NCBI GenBank assembly: GCA_905183005.1
Contig: CAJJDO010000002.1
Span: 348,656 to 412,655, forward strand
Source: Paramecium pentaurelia
Lineage: Eukaryota > Ciliophora > Oligohymenophorea > Peniculida > Parameciidae
Length of the DNA: 64,000 nt
Direction of reading: 5' to 3'
The notes under the pieces: model-generated
What the model saw: the letters and a program-made list of their open reading frames with translations, nothing else
Databases searched by the model: none
Told to the model about the DNA's origin: nothing
Shown here: positions 50,123 to 61,246 of the stretch, piece after piece
How positions within the stretch are numbered: the first letter of the stretch is position 1
Layout of the letters: every line of letters starts with the position of its first letter
Made by a program: the position numbers and the translations under genes

Positions 50123-52017
50123 TCACCAACTTGATGCTTCTTTTAATTATTCTATTGCTTCATCTACAAATGAGTTGAATTATTCTTCTTCTTTAAACAT
50201 ATCAATAATTTCATCAATTGAGTAATTTGTTGGATCTGATAAAATTTCACTTATTCTCTTCCAATGTGCTTCTGTATCAGTATTAAGTCTAGCCTTAATT
50301 CTATAATAAAGCATTTGTCTAAAATTATAATCATAATATATTACTAAATTTATCTGAGTTAATCTTCTTAAGGTTTAGCTTTGAAAGCTTCTAAATTAGC
50401 CATCAAATCTACTAAATCTTATCTTTTATTGAAAGGAACAATTTGAGCAGGAGCTTATTATTAGAAATCAGGTTATTAAACAGGAGGAGGAATATTTGGT
50501 CTAATAGGTTATGGAAATCCTGGAATTTATTATTAGAATGGTCTTCTCATTCCTCCAGGACCACCTTACATTCTCTATTACATTTAATATGGAGGAAAAG
50601 GCATTCTTTAACCAAATGGCATAGGTCCTTATGGCATAGCATTCATTCTTCTATTAGGTGATTATCTTTAATTATTTCTTCTTTATCCTCTTTATTATGA
50701 TTATTGTGGAAAGAGATGTTAAAAGTATTTGCCACCTGCTGTTTCAACATTTGGATCAAAGAGTTTTTTAATTTCTTCAAATTTTTCATTGCTTTTAAAA
50801 TTCTTAATCAATTTATTTGCATCTGAAGCTTATTCAAAAACAATATATCCAATCCTTATAATTTATTGGAAACCTTATTACATTTTTTCTAATCTAATCT
50901 AAAATTATGAAATAATAAGATTACCATTTGAATATCACCATATCCACATTCGTTGAGAGTAGTTCTGATCATTTCTTCAGTGACATTTCTTGAGAGATGA
51001 TCAGCATAAATATATTTAGCAAATATATTATTGTCTCTTTATTATTTTCTATCTGTCTTAGTCTATGCCCATCCAACATACATCATTCTACCAGTACTCA
51101 ATGGATCCTTCTTTTAATTAGTACCCAATGTTCTTTATGCTTCTTTAGCATCTTAATGTCTATTGAAACTAACAAATGCAAATGGAGCTTTTCTTTCAAT
51201 ATCAATTTTAACTAAGATTGATACAATTTATCCAAAACCATTAAACCATTCATCTAATTTAGTTCTCATTTCTTTTTCCTAAAATGTAAAACCTTAATTT
51301 TACTAATGATTCACGAACTTCTGCATTATCTAAATCATAAGTATCAAGTGATGGCCAGAAATTCTTAATGTAAAGGTTATTACGTTTATCTTCTCTATCT
51401 GATTATCCTTTCTTAACAAATCTCTTAACTATAATCGGTTTTTTCTCGTTATACATGATAGTACCATCTGTACTATCAGCTAACAATGCATTAGCTTATT
51501 CCTTCTTTTCATATTATACCCATCCATAACCTAAATTTAAATATGAAAATATACCTCTACTCTTTTTATTCTCATCAATAGACAACTTCACACTAACAAC
51601 TTGACCCCATTTTAAGAAGAATTCTTCAAGTTATTTTAATGTTGTAGTCAATTCGAAGCCTGCAAAGAATAAGTTAGCATCCTTCTCATATTCTTAAATG
51701 TAAGTGATACGCATTGGCTCTCTTAAAAGTTACTTATAATTCATTGCTTCTTTTGCTTTACGAGCCTCTTCTTGAGATGAGAAATATATGAAAGCATAAT
51801 GTTTAGACTTTCCAATTAAAGGATATCTATTTTAAGATTACATATTCATACCTATGTAATTTTACAAAGCTTATTTATCCAAACTTTCTAAATTCCACAT
51901 ATAATTATTCTTCTGTGATACCCTCCTCTAAATCAGCAATATGAAGTCCATTTTCTTATTGTTTGTTTTGATCTTAATATCCTGGGAACCTAAACACTAA
52001 TACAATAAATCAAACAT
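50123..52017 (-). CDS. Poly(A)-binding protein, four RRMs plus PABC/MLLE, 581 aa
   Basis: Six introns (51973-51995, 51827-51851, 51531-51554, 51279-51303, 50899-50924, 50319-50344) give 582 codons. RRM1 (GLHIADLEEGITEEQL), RRM2 (NLFFAGFE, SRGYGWVQYE across an intron), RRM3 (NNLYIKNF, FAFVSF) and RRM4 (IFAKYIYADHL) are followed by a Gln/Pro/Met/Gly-rich linker and a C-terminal helical domain resembling MLLE (QQMLYYRIKARL). PABPs bind mRNA poly(A) tails and promote translation and stability. RRM1 and RRM4 are divergent, and RRM3 carries an insertion after its first strand. The start MFDLLYQYQN was chosen because an intron right after it restores the frame. It is divergent, 56 bp from the next gene. 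Confidence 0.88.
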
Positions 52018-52073
52018 CTTACTTTGAATCTGATTTAATAAATAAGATTTAAAATTTCTTTAATTTTTTCTAT

Positions 52074-52796
52074 ATGCTATTCCCGCTTTGCAGAGATTTT
52101 ATTTATGCCAAAAGACAAGGACTTAAATTTTAAAAAGAAGTCCCTATTTAAATTTAGAACAATATTCTCATAGATCAGAATGGTCATTAATACTAAATAC
52201 AAACTCAATAATAAAAAGATAATGAAAGTACTACTATCTATTAAGGATTTGCATCTCATTTTGAAACTTAACTAAATGATAAAGATGATATAATATTTTA
52301 TATTAAAGAACTTAAATGTAATGGATAGAATATTAAGACAAATATTGCAATCAATATGAAACAATAAATTCAAAAATCAACAGAATCTACTATTTTATAC
52401 AAACAAATAATAAAAAAAGATCAAAAAATTCAATTAAGTTTTTCAAAAATCTTGTTAGAAGTTGTTATTAAGTAAATAGATTATTAAATAATCAATACAA
52501 AAAAAATCTGAATAAATACAACTTAAAAACTCAGAATCATTAACCATAACTAATAATGAAATAAGCTAAATTAAATATCTTGAATAATTGAGTAATGGCA
52601 TAAGCAAAAGTATTTATTAGTAAATATCAACTTTTTAGAATATTTTATTGAGTATTTCAAGAAATAGAAAATCAAAAGTGATAAATTCATTAATCTAATC
52701 TATCCACCTCTTCAAATTGAATAAGAACTATTTGAATTTTAATAAATTAACTATATCATTTTTTATTTTCATTTTATTTATGTCTTTATCTTTTGA
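52074..52796 (+). CDS. Hypothetical protein, about 224 aa
   Basis: The frame from MLFPLCRDFIYAKRQG continues with one 19-nt intron (52461-52479; an equivalent 19-nt choice a few bases earlier gives the same frame) and one 29-nt intron (52592-52620). The protein is rich in Gln, Lys, Ile and Asn, with a probable coiled coil (KSEQIQLKNSES) and a hydrophobic tail (YIIFYFHFIYVFIF) that might be a C-terminal membrane anchor or an artefact of reading into the convergent neighbour, which it overlaps by 28 bp. No family is recognised. Confidence 0.5.
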
Positions 52797-53114
52797 TATT
52801 CTTCTTTAAGTTATTTTAATTCATCAGCAATTTCTTACTTTTCGGTTGTCTTCTTTCCCAAATTAATCTCACTTATTGCCAAAGCTGTCTCCAATTCTTT
52901 ATTTACTTTCTTCTTCTTCATCTCTATCTAACTATCCAAATCCTCAATTGTCTTCATTAGGGTATCCAGAATTAGATCAGCCTCCTCTATTGTAGACATC
53001 TTCTCAATTTTCTGTGAGAGAAGATCATTCAAATATTCTTTCACATTCACATCCTCATCCTTATATTTGTTACCTTAATAATTTTACTTCCAAGTAATTG
53101 TAATCAATCTACAT
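52769..53114 (-). CDS. Small coiled-coil protein, 105 aa (possible COG7 N-terminus-like)
   Basis: A 28-nt intron (53060-53087) joins MQIDYNYLE to DEDVNVKEYLNDLL, followed by a continuous heptad-rich coiled coil to the TGA. The opening pattern (acidic residues, VKEYLN, then a long coil) recalls the N-terminus of conserved oligomeric Golgi subunit 7, but the protein is far shorter than COG7, so this may only be convergence. Its 3' end overlaps that of the opposite-strand gene. Confidence 0.6.
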
Positions 53115-53151
53115 ACAAATTTATATATTTAAGAATACGAAGTAAAATAAA

Positions 53152-54107
53152 TCAATATATTTTTAGTAAATATTAAATCCATTAAATTGAAGGACAAGCC
53201 TATCTAACTTAACAAATAGGTTCCTAAACACTTTTTTATAATGCAGTTGATTATTCACTTAATGTTTCTCTAGTTGCTATACTCTTTAAATCTAATTTCT
53301 AAGGAGGGTTCTCAATATCAATATCAACTCTCCCTAATTTTATTTAATTCTCTGGATAATTCAATTTTACAAAGGAATACAGAATCAAATCCAAAAATAT
53401 GTTAGAAATCTTCAAAATTGTAATTCCAATCAAATAAATATTTAATTCTTACTAATACATATTAAAATTGTATATATACATTTGCACATTCAGCTACAAA
53501 AGTACAACTAACAAATAGTTCACAAAAGAAGTAAAATCCAACTATCAAGTGCACCTCATTAGCCAATCTTTTTTAAGGATTAATCTGACACATTATACAC
53601 AAAATTAAAGTGATAACCTACATTCCCCCAGACCCTACTACTGAAATAGCTCGGTTAAAGTTGAATTTACCCATAATGTAACTATATCTCTATAAAAAAG
53701 TAATACTATAAATAAAATGATATTAAGTCTAAGCCAACTGCTATAATATAAATCTGAATTTAAATAACCAGACCAATCATCTTATTTGGTAACATTAATA
53801 ATGAACATATAATCCCAAGTGATAAGTATTATAATATCATAAGTATTAAACAGTCTTATCTAAAATTCACTATATTTAAATATAGTAAAATCCCAATATA
53901 TAGACAAACAAAGCAAATTATATATGATTTCTTAATGGAATGTTTAGGTTTGATAAATGTGAGCCCCAAAATTATCAAACTAAATAAAAATTATAAAATT
54001 CCTAAAGTTATAGTTAACCACTATTCAGATTAACTTTGTTTAATTTAATTATTACTTTTCCATTTGCAAAAAGAAATAAACCATGGCAACTAAGTTTGTT
54101 AACACAT
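53152..54107 (-). CDS. Seven-helix-like multi-pass membrane protein, 297 aa
   Basis: Introns 53682-53706 (25 nt) and 53334-53370 (37 nt, long for this genome) give 298 codons. After a short polar N-terminus (MCQQTQLPWFISFCKWK) come about six or seven hydrophobic helices: WLTITLGILQFLFSLIILG, a second after KPKHSIKKS, then YLSLGIICSLLML, IYIIAVGLDLISFY, GGMQVITLILCIM and IVGFYFFCELFV. A 100-residue cytoplasmic tail rich in Lys, Gln and Ser ends the protein. The topology (short outside, helices, tail) resembles G-protein-coupled receptors of the cAMP-receptor type, but no diagnostic motif is present. A competing frame overlaps the second half of the first exon. Confidence 0.65.
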
Positions 54108-54327
54108 GGAACTAAGGAATAGCAATACAACACATTGATTGCATCTTTAAAAAAATAATTATTCGAAAATTATGTTATTCATATATCATAAATATTATCA
54201 TTTTTATATCATCATCAATCGTAATAATAAATTATATAAATTATTTAATTTAGATATTATTAAATATTAAAAATAAACACTTATTTTATAATTAATTTAT
54301 TATTTTATATAAAAAATTATAGATTTT

Positions 54328-56362
54328 TCACATTCTTAATTTTAAAATAATCCTCTTGATCATTCTTGCTTCATATGAAACTGTATGCTTTTCATTCATC
54401 TATTCTAGAGGGTTGATCACCTAAATATGATATATTATTATTACAGATGGTATTGCTTTACCAAAGGAATCTGCTGCATCTAGGAAATCCAATATTTCAC
54501 TATAAGATGTGTCTTTTAATATGATCATGTGTTTTGCTAACACTTCGATAAGTGCAAGAAAACATCTCTTTGCATAAAACCAAAAATCTGTGTTAATCTA
54601 ATTAGAATATATCAATATAATTCTACTTTTTTATTATAAGGTTCCAAAAACTTGATTACTCTTGAAACACCAAATTCATAATTGTTTTTAGAACAATATA
54701 ATATTCCAATAACTAAATTTACTATACAAAGATGATAAACAGGTTTATCAGGTTCTTAAACTTATGATTTTTATTCCTCAGCCTCTAATTTTTTCATTAA
54801 TTCCTCAGCATCCTCATTTTAATTTACCATAATGTAACTGACACATAAATTAGCTACAACAATTGCTGTTAATGATAGTAGATTATCATTGTTTTTCTTA
54901 ACTATTGGTTCTTAATATCTAATGGCTTCTCTATATTTATTATCTTAAACAAAAAAAACATGAGCCAAATTTAATTTCCAAACTTCATGATCTGCACAAA
55001 ATTCTGCTGATTATCTAAATAGTTTTTCAACTTATTAATAATTATCCTTATCCCAATAGATTTTAGCTTAAGCCATCAAAACAGGTATAAATTTTTCAAG
55101 ACAGTCATCAAATTCTTTCAATGATTTCTTTATACCCTTATTATCTCTATTTAATCGAGAATCTTAAATTGATTTTGTAATTCTCCTTAAGGTATCAATA
55201 TGCTTATTAGCCAATAATTAGAATTTCCTGAATGATTCCTCCGGACTACTGGCTGTTAAAATTAGAGCATCTACAAATTCAAAATCATCTTAACTGATAG
55301 TGTTAAATGTGAGATCAGCATTTTCTGCTAATATGTCTGCAGCCATATCAAAATATCCATATTTACAATACAATAGTAATAGATTTGAAAAAGTTTCAGA
55401 TGGAAATGGAGGATTTTATAATAAATGATTTAATTTCTTAAATCCTTCAGCTGTTTACTCTTCTATGTTAATGCTTAATTCATTAAAGAAACTGGATCTA
55501 GTTCCTCTTCTTCTCTTGGAGGCATATCAATTAAAGCTTCTTTGGCAGCTGAATAATTTTTTATTGAATATTCTATTGCAGCTTTCAAATTAAAAGCCTC
55601 AATAAGGGCTGACTCTTTTAATGCTTATGAATTTCCAACACTTTTGACTTCAATTCCTTCAGAATTTGATCCAACACCTAATTAAGGATGTTCTCTGACT
55701 CCTCTTTCAATAATTTCTGCAATAAATTTCAATGATTATGCCAATTACTTTTATTTATAATAACAAAGTGCAATATTGTATGACAATTCACATGAATAAC
55801 CAGTTAGATTCATTGCATCTTAAAATCTTTATCTAGCCTCTTCAAATTTATTCTCTTTATATAAAATACAAGCTTCATTTATTATTGTATTAGGATCATC
55901 CATATCATTTTATTTAAGTAATGTTTTTGCATGTTAAAATTCATTTTTTTTTCATATCTAATCAATGCTTAAAGTTATAAGATTTTACCTTAATATTAAG
56001 AATTTTCAACAGAAGCACAAATCTTGAGTGCTTCATCATATAAACCTATATTTGAGAATACCATATAAGTATACTATCTTTGTAATAAGATTGAGCTATA
56101 TAGATTTTGTAGTCATCAATTTCTGGATAATACTTAACTAATTGTTCATAACTATATTAGATTAGATATACATAGTAACAACTTAGGAAAAATCTTAATT
56201 CATATAATGACAATATGCTAAGAGTGAAAGAGGTCTGCTTTTTGGACAAAATTATAGTTCGTAATTCAAATAATTGATGGCATCTTTATATTTCTAGTCC
56301 TTAATTAAATTATAGATGGTTCTTGTGCGTTAACCTTCTATAATTGGATGGATCGGTTGCAT
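54328..56362 (-). CDS. IFT70: Intraflagellar transport protein IFT70/TTC30, with two 1-nt frame breaks
   Basis: Introns 56152-56171, 56046-56074, 54598-54626 and 54421-54444. TPR-rich IFT-B subunit recognisable along its length: TRTIYNLIKDQKYKDA, SLLAYCHYM, QLGVGSNSEGIEVKSVGNS, MPPREEEELDPVSL, LLLLYCKYGYFDMAAD, FIPVLMAQAKIYWD, HLCIVNLVIGILYC. IFT70 is needed to build cilia and bind kinesin-II/IFT52. The spliced length is 1,933 nt, one base over a whole number of codons; two single-A deletions (a T9 run on the plus strand at 55944-55952 and near 55469) must be restored to keep one frame, which would give 644 aa, the family length. Either assembly errors or a young pseudogene. Confidence 0.92.
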
Positions 56363-56627
56363 TTTATATTTGAAATTATAATAAATAAAAATCTATATAT
56401 ATTTTAATCACTTATGATTATATGTAATATTTCTCAAGTAAATTTACAAATAAAAAAGAATAGCTATATATTTGGGTGTTCAATTGAATATATCTTATAT
56501 ATTAATATTTGAATCTTCTTTATAATATTAAAACAATCTAAATGATAAAATTCATAAATAATTAAATACCGTTTCTCAAATTCAAAAAAGTTCATTTATT
56601 ACAAAGTATAAGAAAGTTCTACTTTAT

Positions 56628-57388
56628 ATGACTCCCAGACATCAGTATTTGAATTTAATTCCTAATTTATAAAGATTGATTCAAGAATTCTATAATATTA
56701 TGAAAAATGGTTTGATTCACTAAAAAGAGAGTATAAAAAAGACTAATCGTATATTCCGTTTAATCTAACCTACCTAATTAGCAGAATTTGAATAATTTAT
56801 TATGTCATATCTAGATTAATTTTTATACAAGAAATGTAAGAATATCACAAACCAGCAAGATCATTACATTTTGCATAACCAAAAGCTGAATTCTTATTCA
56901 AATCTAATAAAAGATATCCTGAATTCGATCCAGCTTGTTTTTTAAATGACTTTGATGCAATACCTGAATAAAATTTGAGGTTCAAATCTGAAAATATTTC
57001 ACTATTAACTAAATAAACTGATTAGAAAAAAGAAATGTAAAAAGTACCTGATACTAAAATTCCAGTCCTCCCTAAAATTAATTAAAAGTTTATTCGAGAT
57101 CAAGATGTTGTTGAGGAAGTGTACTTCTTACCTGAATCAAAATAGAAGTACTTACAAAAAAATAGATTAATTTTATCTAATAACATCCTATAACCCTCTT
57201 TAGATAGAATTAGTAAATCTTCTAGAGATCTTGATTAATTATAGGCCAAAAAAAAAAGAGTCGAATTCAATACTGCCTTAGAAATTGTAGACTTTGAAGG
57301 AAGAGTTAGTACTGAAATAATAAATCCTGAATAATAAACAATTACAAAATAGAAAAGATTTTCAAGACTTAAAACACTTGAATGTTGA
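56628..57388 (+). CDS. Hypothetical basic protein, 246 aa
   Basis: A 20-nt intron (56836-56855) gives 247 codons from MTPRHQYLNL to TGA. The N-terminal third is helical (QRLIQEFYNIMKNG, AEFEQFIMSYLDQFLYKK); the remainder is Lys/Arg/Ser-rich and probably disordered, with FDPACFLNDFDAIPE in the middle and KRFSRLKTLEC at the end. No known domain. The same frame stays open for 101 further codons after the stop and contains a hydrophobic helix. The gene is divergent from IFT70 by 265 bp. Confidence 0.65.
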
Positions 57389-57910
57389 TGTTAGGACATT
57401 ATTTTATAATTTATTTTTCTTATTATAATAATTGTGATTAACTTAAATTCTGTATAATTAATTTGGATATTGAAAAAAAACAATAGAGAATTAATAAATA
57501 AATTGAATTATCAAGTCTAAGTAGAATCTACAAATATTAAAGAAATCATTAATTTAATTAAAATTTTTAATATTAAATAGTTTATTTTCTATGAAGCAGA
57601 TAGTAAAGAATTTTATATTTATATTAATTAAATTAAGTATATAAACTTTAAAAGAGAGTATTTTAAATAAGATTAAGTTATTAAAATAATTTGAATAAGT
57701 ATTTCTTTTTATGAAATCAATATAAATTATAAGATTTTATGTTTTAATGAAAAAGAAATTTTAATATAAACAATAAGTTAGTAAGTAAAACTATTAACAT
57801 TCTTAATTATGTTAAATCTTTACTTTAAAATAAACATAATAATTAATTATAAAATTTAAATCGAATAATATGAAAAATTCAAATTAATATAATTTAACAT
57901 ATTACAATTT
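57389..57910. other. AT-rich region between convergent genes, possible read-through extension
   Basis: No independent gene with an ATG is supported. The first 306 bases continue the frame of the upstream gene past its TGA (CQDIILQFIFLIIIIVINL then a Lys/Asn/Ile-rich stretch) to a second TGA at 57692; in DNA this AT-rich an open frame of that length can occur by chance. Confidence 0.4.
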
Positions 57911-60798
57911 TCAATATTAACTTGTCTTCCTTTTAGCTTAGGATGAAAAGTTAGTTCCATCAGATTAATTTATAAGAGATTTGACTCTAATATTCATAAT
58001 ACTGAATTATGGTCCAAATAGACCCAAAAATATTGGTAGTAATACTAAACCCTAATGATAAGATAATAAATAATTTTACATTAAATGCTCCCAAAACAAC
58101 CATCAAAATATACATTCTAAAATAGTAAAGTTTAAAAAGAGTTGATGGAGCAAATCCAAGGACAGCTACTCCAATAAATTTAGTACAAGCAATGCCCACA
58201 AATACAGAAGTTCCCATTGTAGACATAGCTCCAGTAACTCTTTCCCATCTTTTACCTTCACATAATCTAAATTTGATAACAATATGAGCAACAAATTCTA
58301 CAGCCAAACCTATACAAGTAACTAAGTTAACAACACTCACTGCATTAATTTCAATCTAAAATAACACAATTTATAATTACAATAAAACCTCCAAATATAA
58401 CATTGGTTAACCATATAGTTCCAATTAGATTAAAAGCAATCAAAAAAACAAACAAAACAACTATGATAGCACAAACAACATCTTAAACAAGTGTCATAGT
58501 GAAGAAGATAGTTGCTAATGCAAGAAGTACATTTGTTATAGCCACTGCACGAATGTAGGAATATTGATCATAAAAAACATATGGCATTGAATAAGGATAC
58601 ACTTTTTGATTATCTTTTAGTTTTGCATCTTTAACTACTTTATCAATAACTTATCTAGTTTATTCTAATGATAAAATATATCCTGCTGAATTATGAATAG
58701 GTCTATGTTGAAATCTAAGTCTACTAGTTTTTACATAACCTTATTCATTAAGTACAATATCAGCCTCAAATGTTTCACCACAAATACCATATCTTTGACA
58801 ACATGGAGAATTTATTCTAACTCCTAAAAATCTCTTTAATTAAGTAGGTAAGTCATAGAGTGCAATATCCTATGTTTCACAAGCAGTTGTCCATTCAGCT
58901 TTCTCTCTAATAAAAAGATTGAAAGAAGCCACCCAACTATATATGGGTGGTTGAACTGTTTCATTTAATTAAGATAGAGAATTAGACAAATTGGCAACTA
59001 AATCTAGATCATGTTAATTTTAATAATCTAGATTCTCTAAAATTAAATAAGCCAATGGTCCTATCTCAATGTATTTCTTTTCTAAAGTCATATAATTGAA
59101 TAAATTTGATCCCTCAACCATAGACACCTATTCATCTAATCCAACTTATAATTTTGTTATTCCAACACAACTAATGGCAAATAATGCTACAAAAATAATT
59201 ATTGTAGTAATAACACAAGCTGGTTTCTATATAAATGGAGAATAGTGTTTTTTAAAGAATGTTTGAATTAGTTTTCTATCTTCTTTAATTTAATAATTTG
59301 TATCCTATTTACAAATCATTAAATCATATCTTTTATGTTTTTTTCTTTATTCATCTAATGTGAGAAAGGCTACAAACATAGTGATTTACAATAAATAATC
59401 TATAAATACACCAACTGCTGCTTAAATACAGAAGGATTATAGAGCTGGCATCTTAGTTAAAGAACCTACTAAAAATGCTAGAGTCTCACAAATAGCTGCA
59501 ATTGTAATACTTGGACCTACTTACTTTAATGTATAACCCATTCTTTCAGGTACTGTTGGATGCTTCTATTTTTTATAATTGTGAGTAATAATAAACATAT
59601 TATCAACTCCAATAGCCAATATTAGAAAAGGAATAACCTAAATTAATTATAAATTCTCATACTTCTAAACTGATCATAGTCAAACCAATGCTAAAATAAG
59701 ACACCATTCCAATACTACTTATCATTGAGACAGCTACAATGAAGATACCACCCAAACCCAATGTAAATCCATTATAGATCTTACTTGGAAATTAACCAAT
59801 TGCAAATCCAATATACATAAACATCATAAAATATGAAACTACAACAATCCAAGCATTTTGATTAGTTTCATCATCTATTTCATCTGATACTGATCTCTCT
59901 GCCATAAATGCCACTCTATATTAATCTAATAATTATTCTCGAGGAGCAGGCATTAAAGATTTATCATAATACTTATATAATTTAGCATAATCTCTTTTAT
60001 TCAATGCATCCAAAGTATCCATCCAAACTTCTTTCTCCCATTATTCAGCATCTTTCTTAGTAAATTCATCATTCATCAATAGATAAGTTACAGCCATAGT
60101 CTTGGCTTGAATATAACAATGATCACATGGTTAAGTATCATTAACTCTTTATTCACAATTTCTAATTTATTCATACATTATTATACATTCCACCAAATAC
60201 TGATTCTAAAATTATTGGAATACCATTCTTATCACTACATGGAATATTAGTTTGGTTTACATCAATTGATTCTGTACAAAGTGTTGTGAATTGTATGTCC
60301 TCATCTTTCTATTATAATAATATTATTATTAAACATCTAATAAGGAAGGATCCTATAACCAAATATCCATTGGACTTGGCACATAACATCCCTTTGCAGA
60401 TATTGGTCTGTAACATAAATCATCAAGAGTTGTATTCTTTCCTCCTATTAAGACTTTTCTGTTTCTAATAATGTTCTATAAAAAGTAGATCACTTTTAAT
60501 CCATCCTTTTGAAATACATTCACCCAATTCTCATCTTAATATGCTAATATAAATTAATTGGTTCTGTAGAAAGGACCATAGTTTTCTGCAGAACTCTCTT
60601 ATTCTTAATAGGTTCTACTGCTTGATGATACCCATAATGCTAAAAAATATTATTAAATAATTTACACTAAGGATCTGTTAACACAGTTAGATTGTAAAGT
60701 CCTAAAGACATTATGCCTGTTACTGTCATGCAAATTACAAACACTAGACATGGATATTTGGCTCCAAAATAACCAATATTGTAGAAGAGGCCAGACAT
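57911..60798 (-). CDS. NPC1/Patched-family transporter with sterol-sensing domain, 910 aa
   Basis: Six introns (60640-60665, 60309-60334, 60162-60186, 59638-59662, 58356-58380, 58052-58079) give 911 codons exactly. The first helix (YPCLVFVICMTVTGIMSLG) is followed by TDPQ and LWV, an extracellular loop with YGPFYRTNQ and several Cys, then the sterol-sensing domain (WIVVVSYFMMFMYIGFAIG ... PFLILAIGVDN), a second Cys-containing loop (SPCCQRYGICG), and the C-terminal helix bundle (GLAVEFVAHI, STMGTSVFVGI, YFRMYILMVVLGAFNGLVLLP). Such RND-type proteins move cholesterol-like lipids out of endolysosomes or the plasma membrane. The N-terminal cysteine-rich sterol-binding domain of animal and yeast NPC1 is missing, and no signal peptide precedes the first helix. 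Confidence 0.93.
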
Positions 60799-61246
60799 TA
60801 AATCTTATTAAAATAATATTATTGTAAATATTATTATTCATAAATTCCAATATTTAAATAAAATTTAATATTAATGTTGCATTCCACATGAGATATTTAA
60901 AGACTACATTAACATCAATTTATTTACTCACTAAATAAATGAATAATTATTAATGTACTATTAATCTTATATATATCAATATTTTAATTTTTATTTATTT
61001 AAGATGCTTAGTATTCAATTAATTTAATTAAATTATTGAAGTCTCTCTTTATGCTCTATTATTCTTTTACTTAATTGAATCTTAATTTTTCTAAAGAAAT
61101 TATTGTTATCTTTAATATTAATAACATAAAATATGATACTAACATTTGTCAGATTTAATATAAATAATGTGTATTTTTATATAAAAGACTTGAATTCTAT
61201 ATGATATGAATAATAAATCAAGAGGATAATAATAAATTATCTAAAA

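Noticed and set aside
53707..54000. Alternative frame with DDWSGYLNSDLYYSSW in the multi-pass protein gene
   Set aside because: It reads protein-like but has no start and cannot be joined to the downstream exons by any GT...AG segment of the right length; the other frame gives an ATG-to-TGA protein of whole codons.
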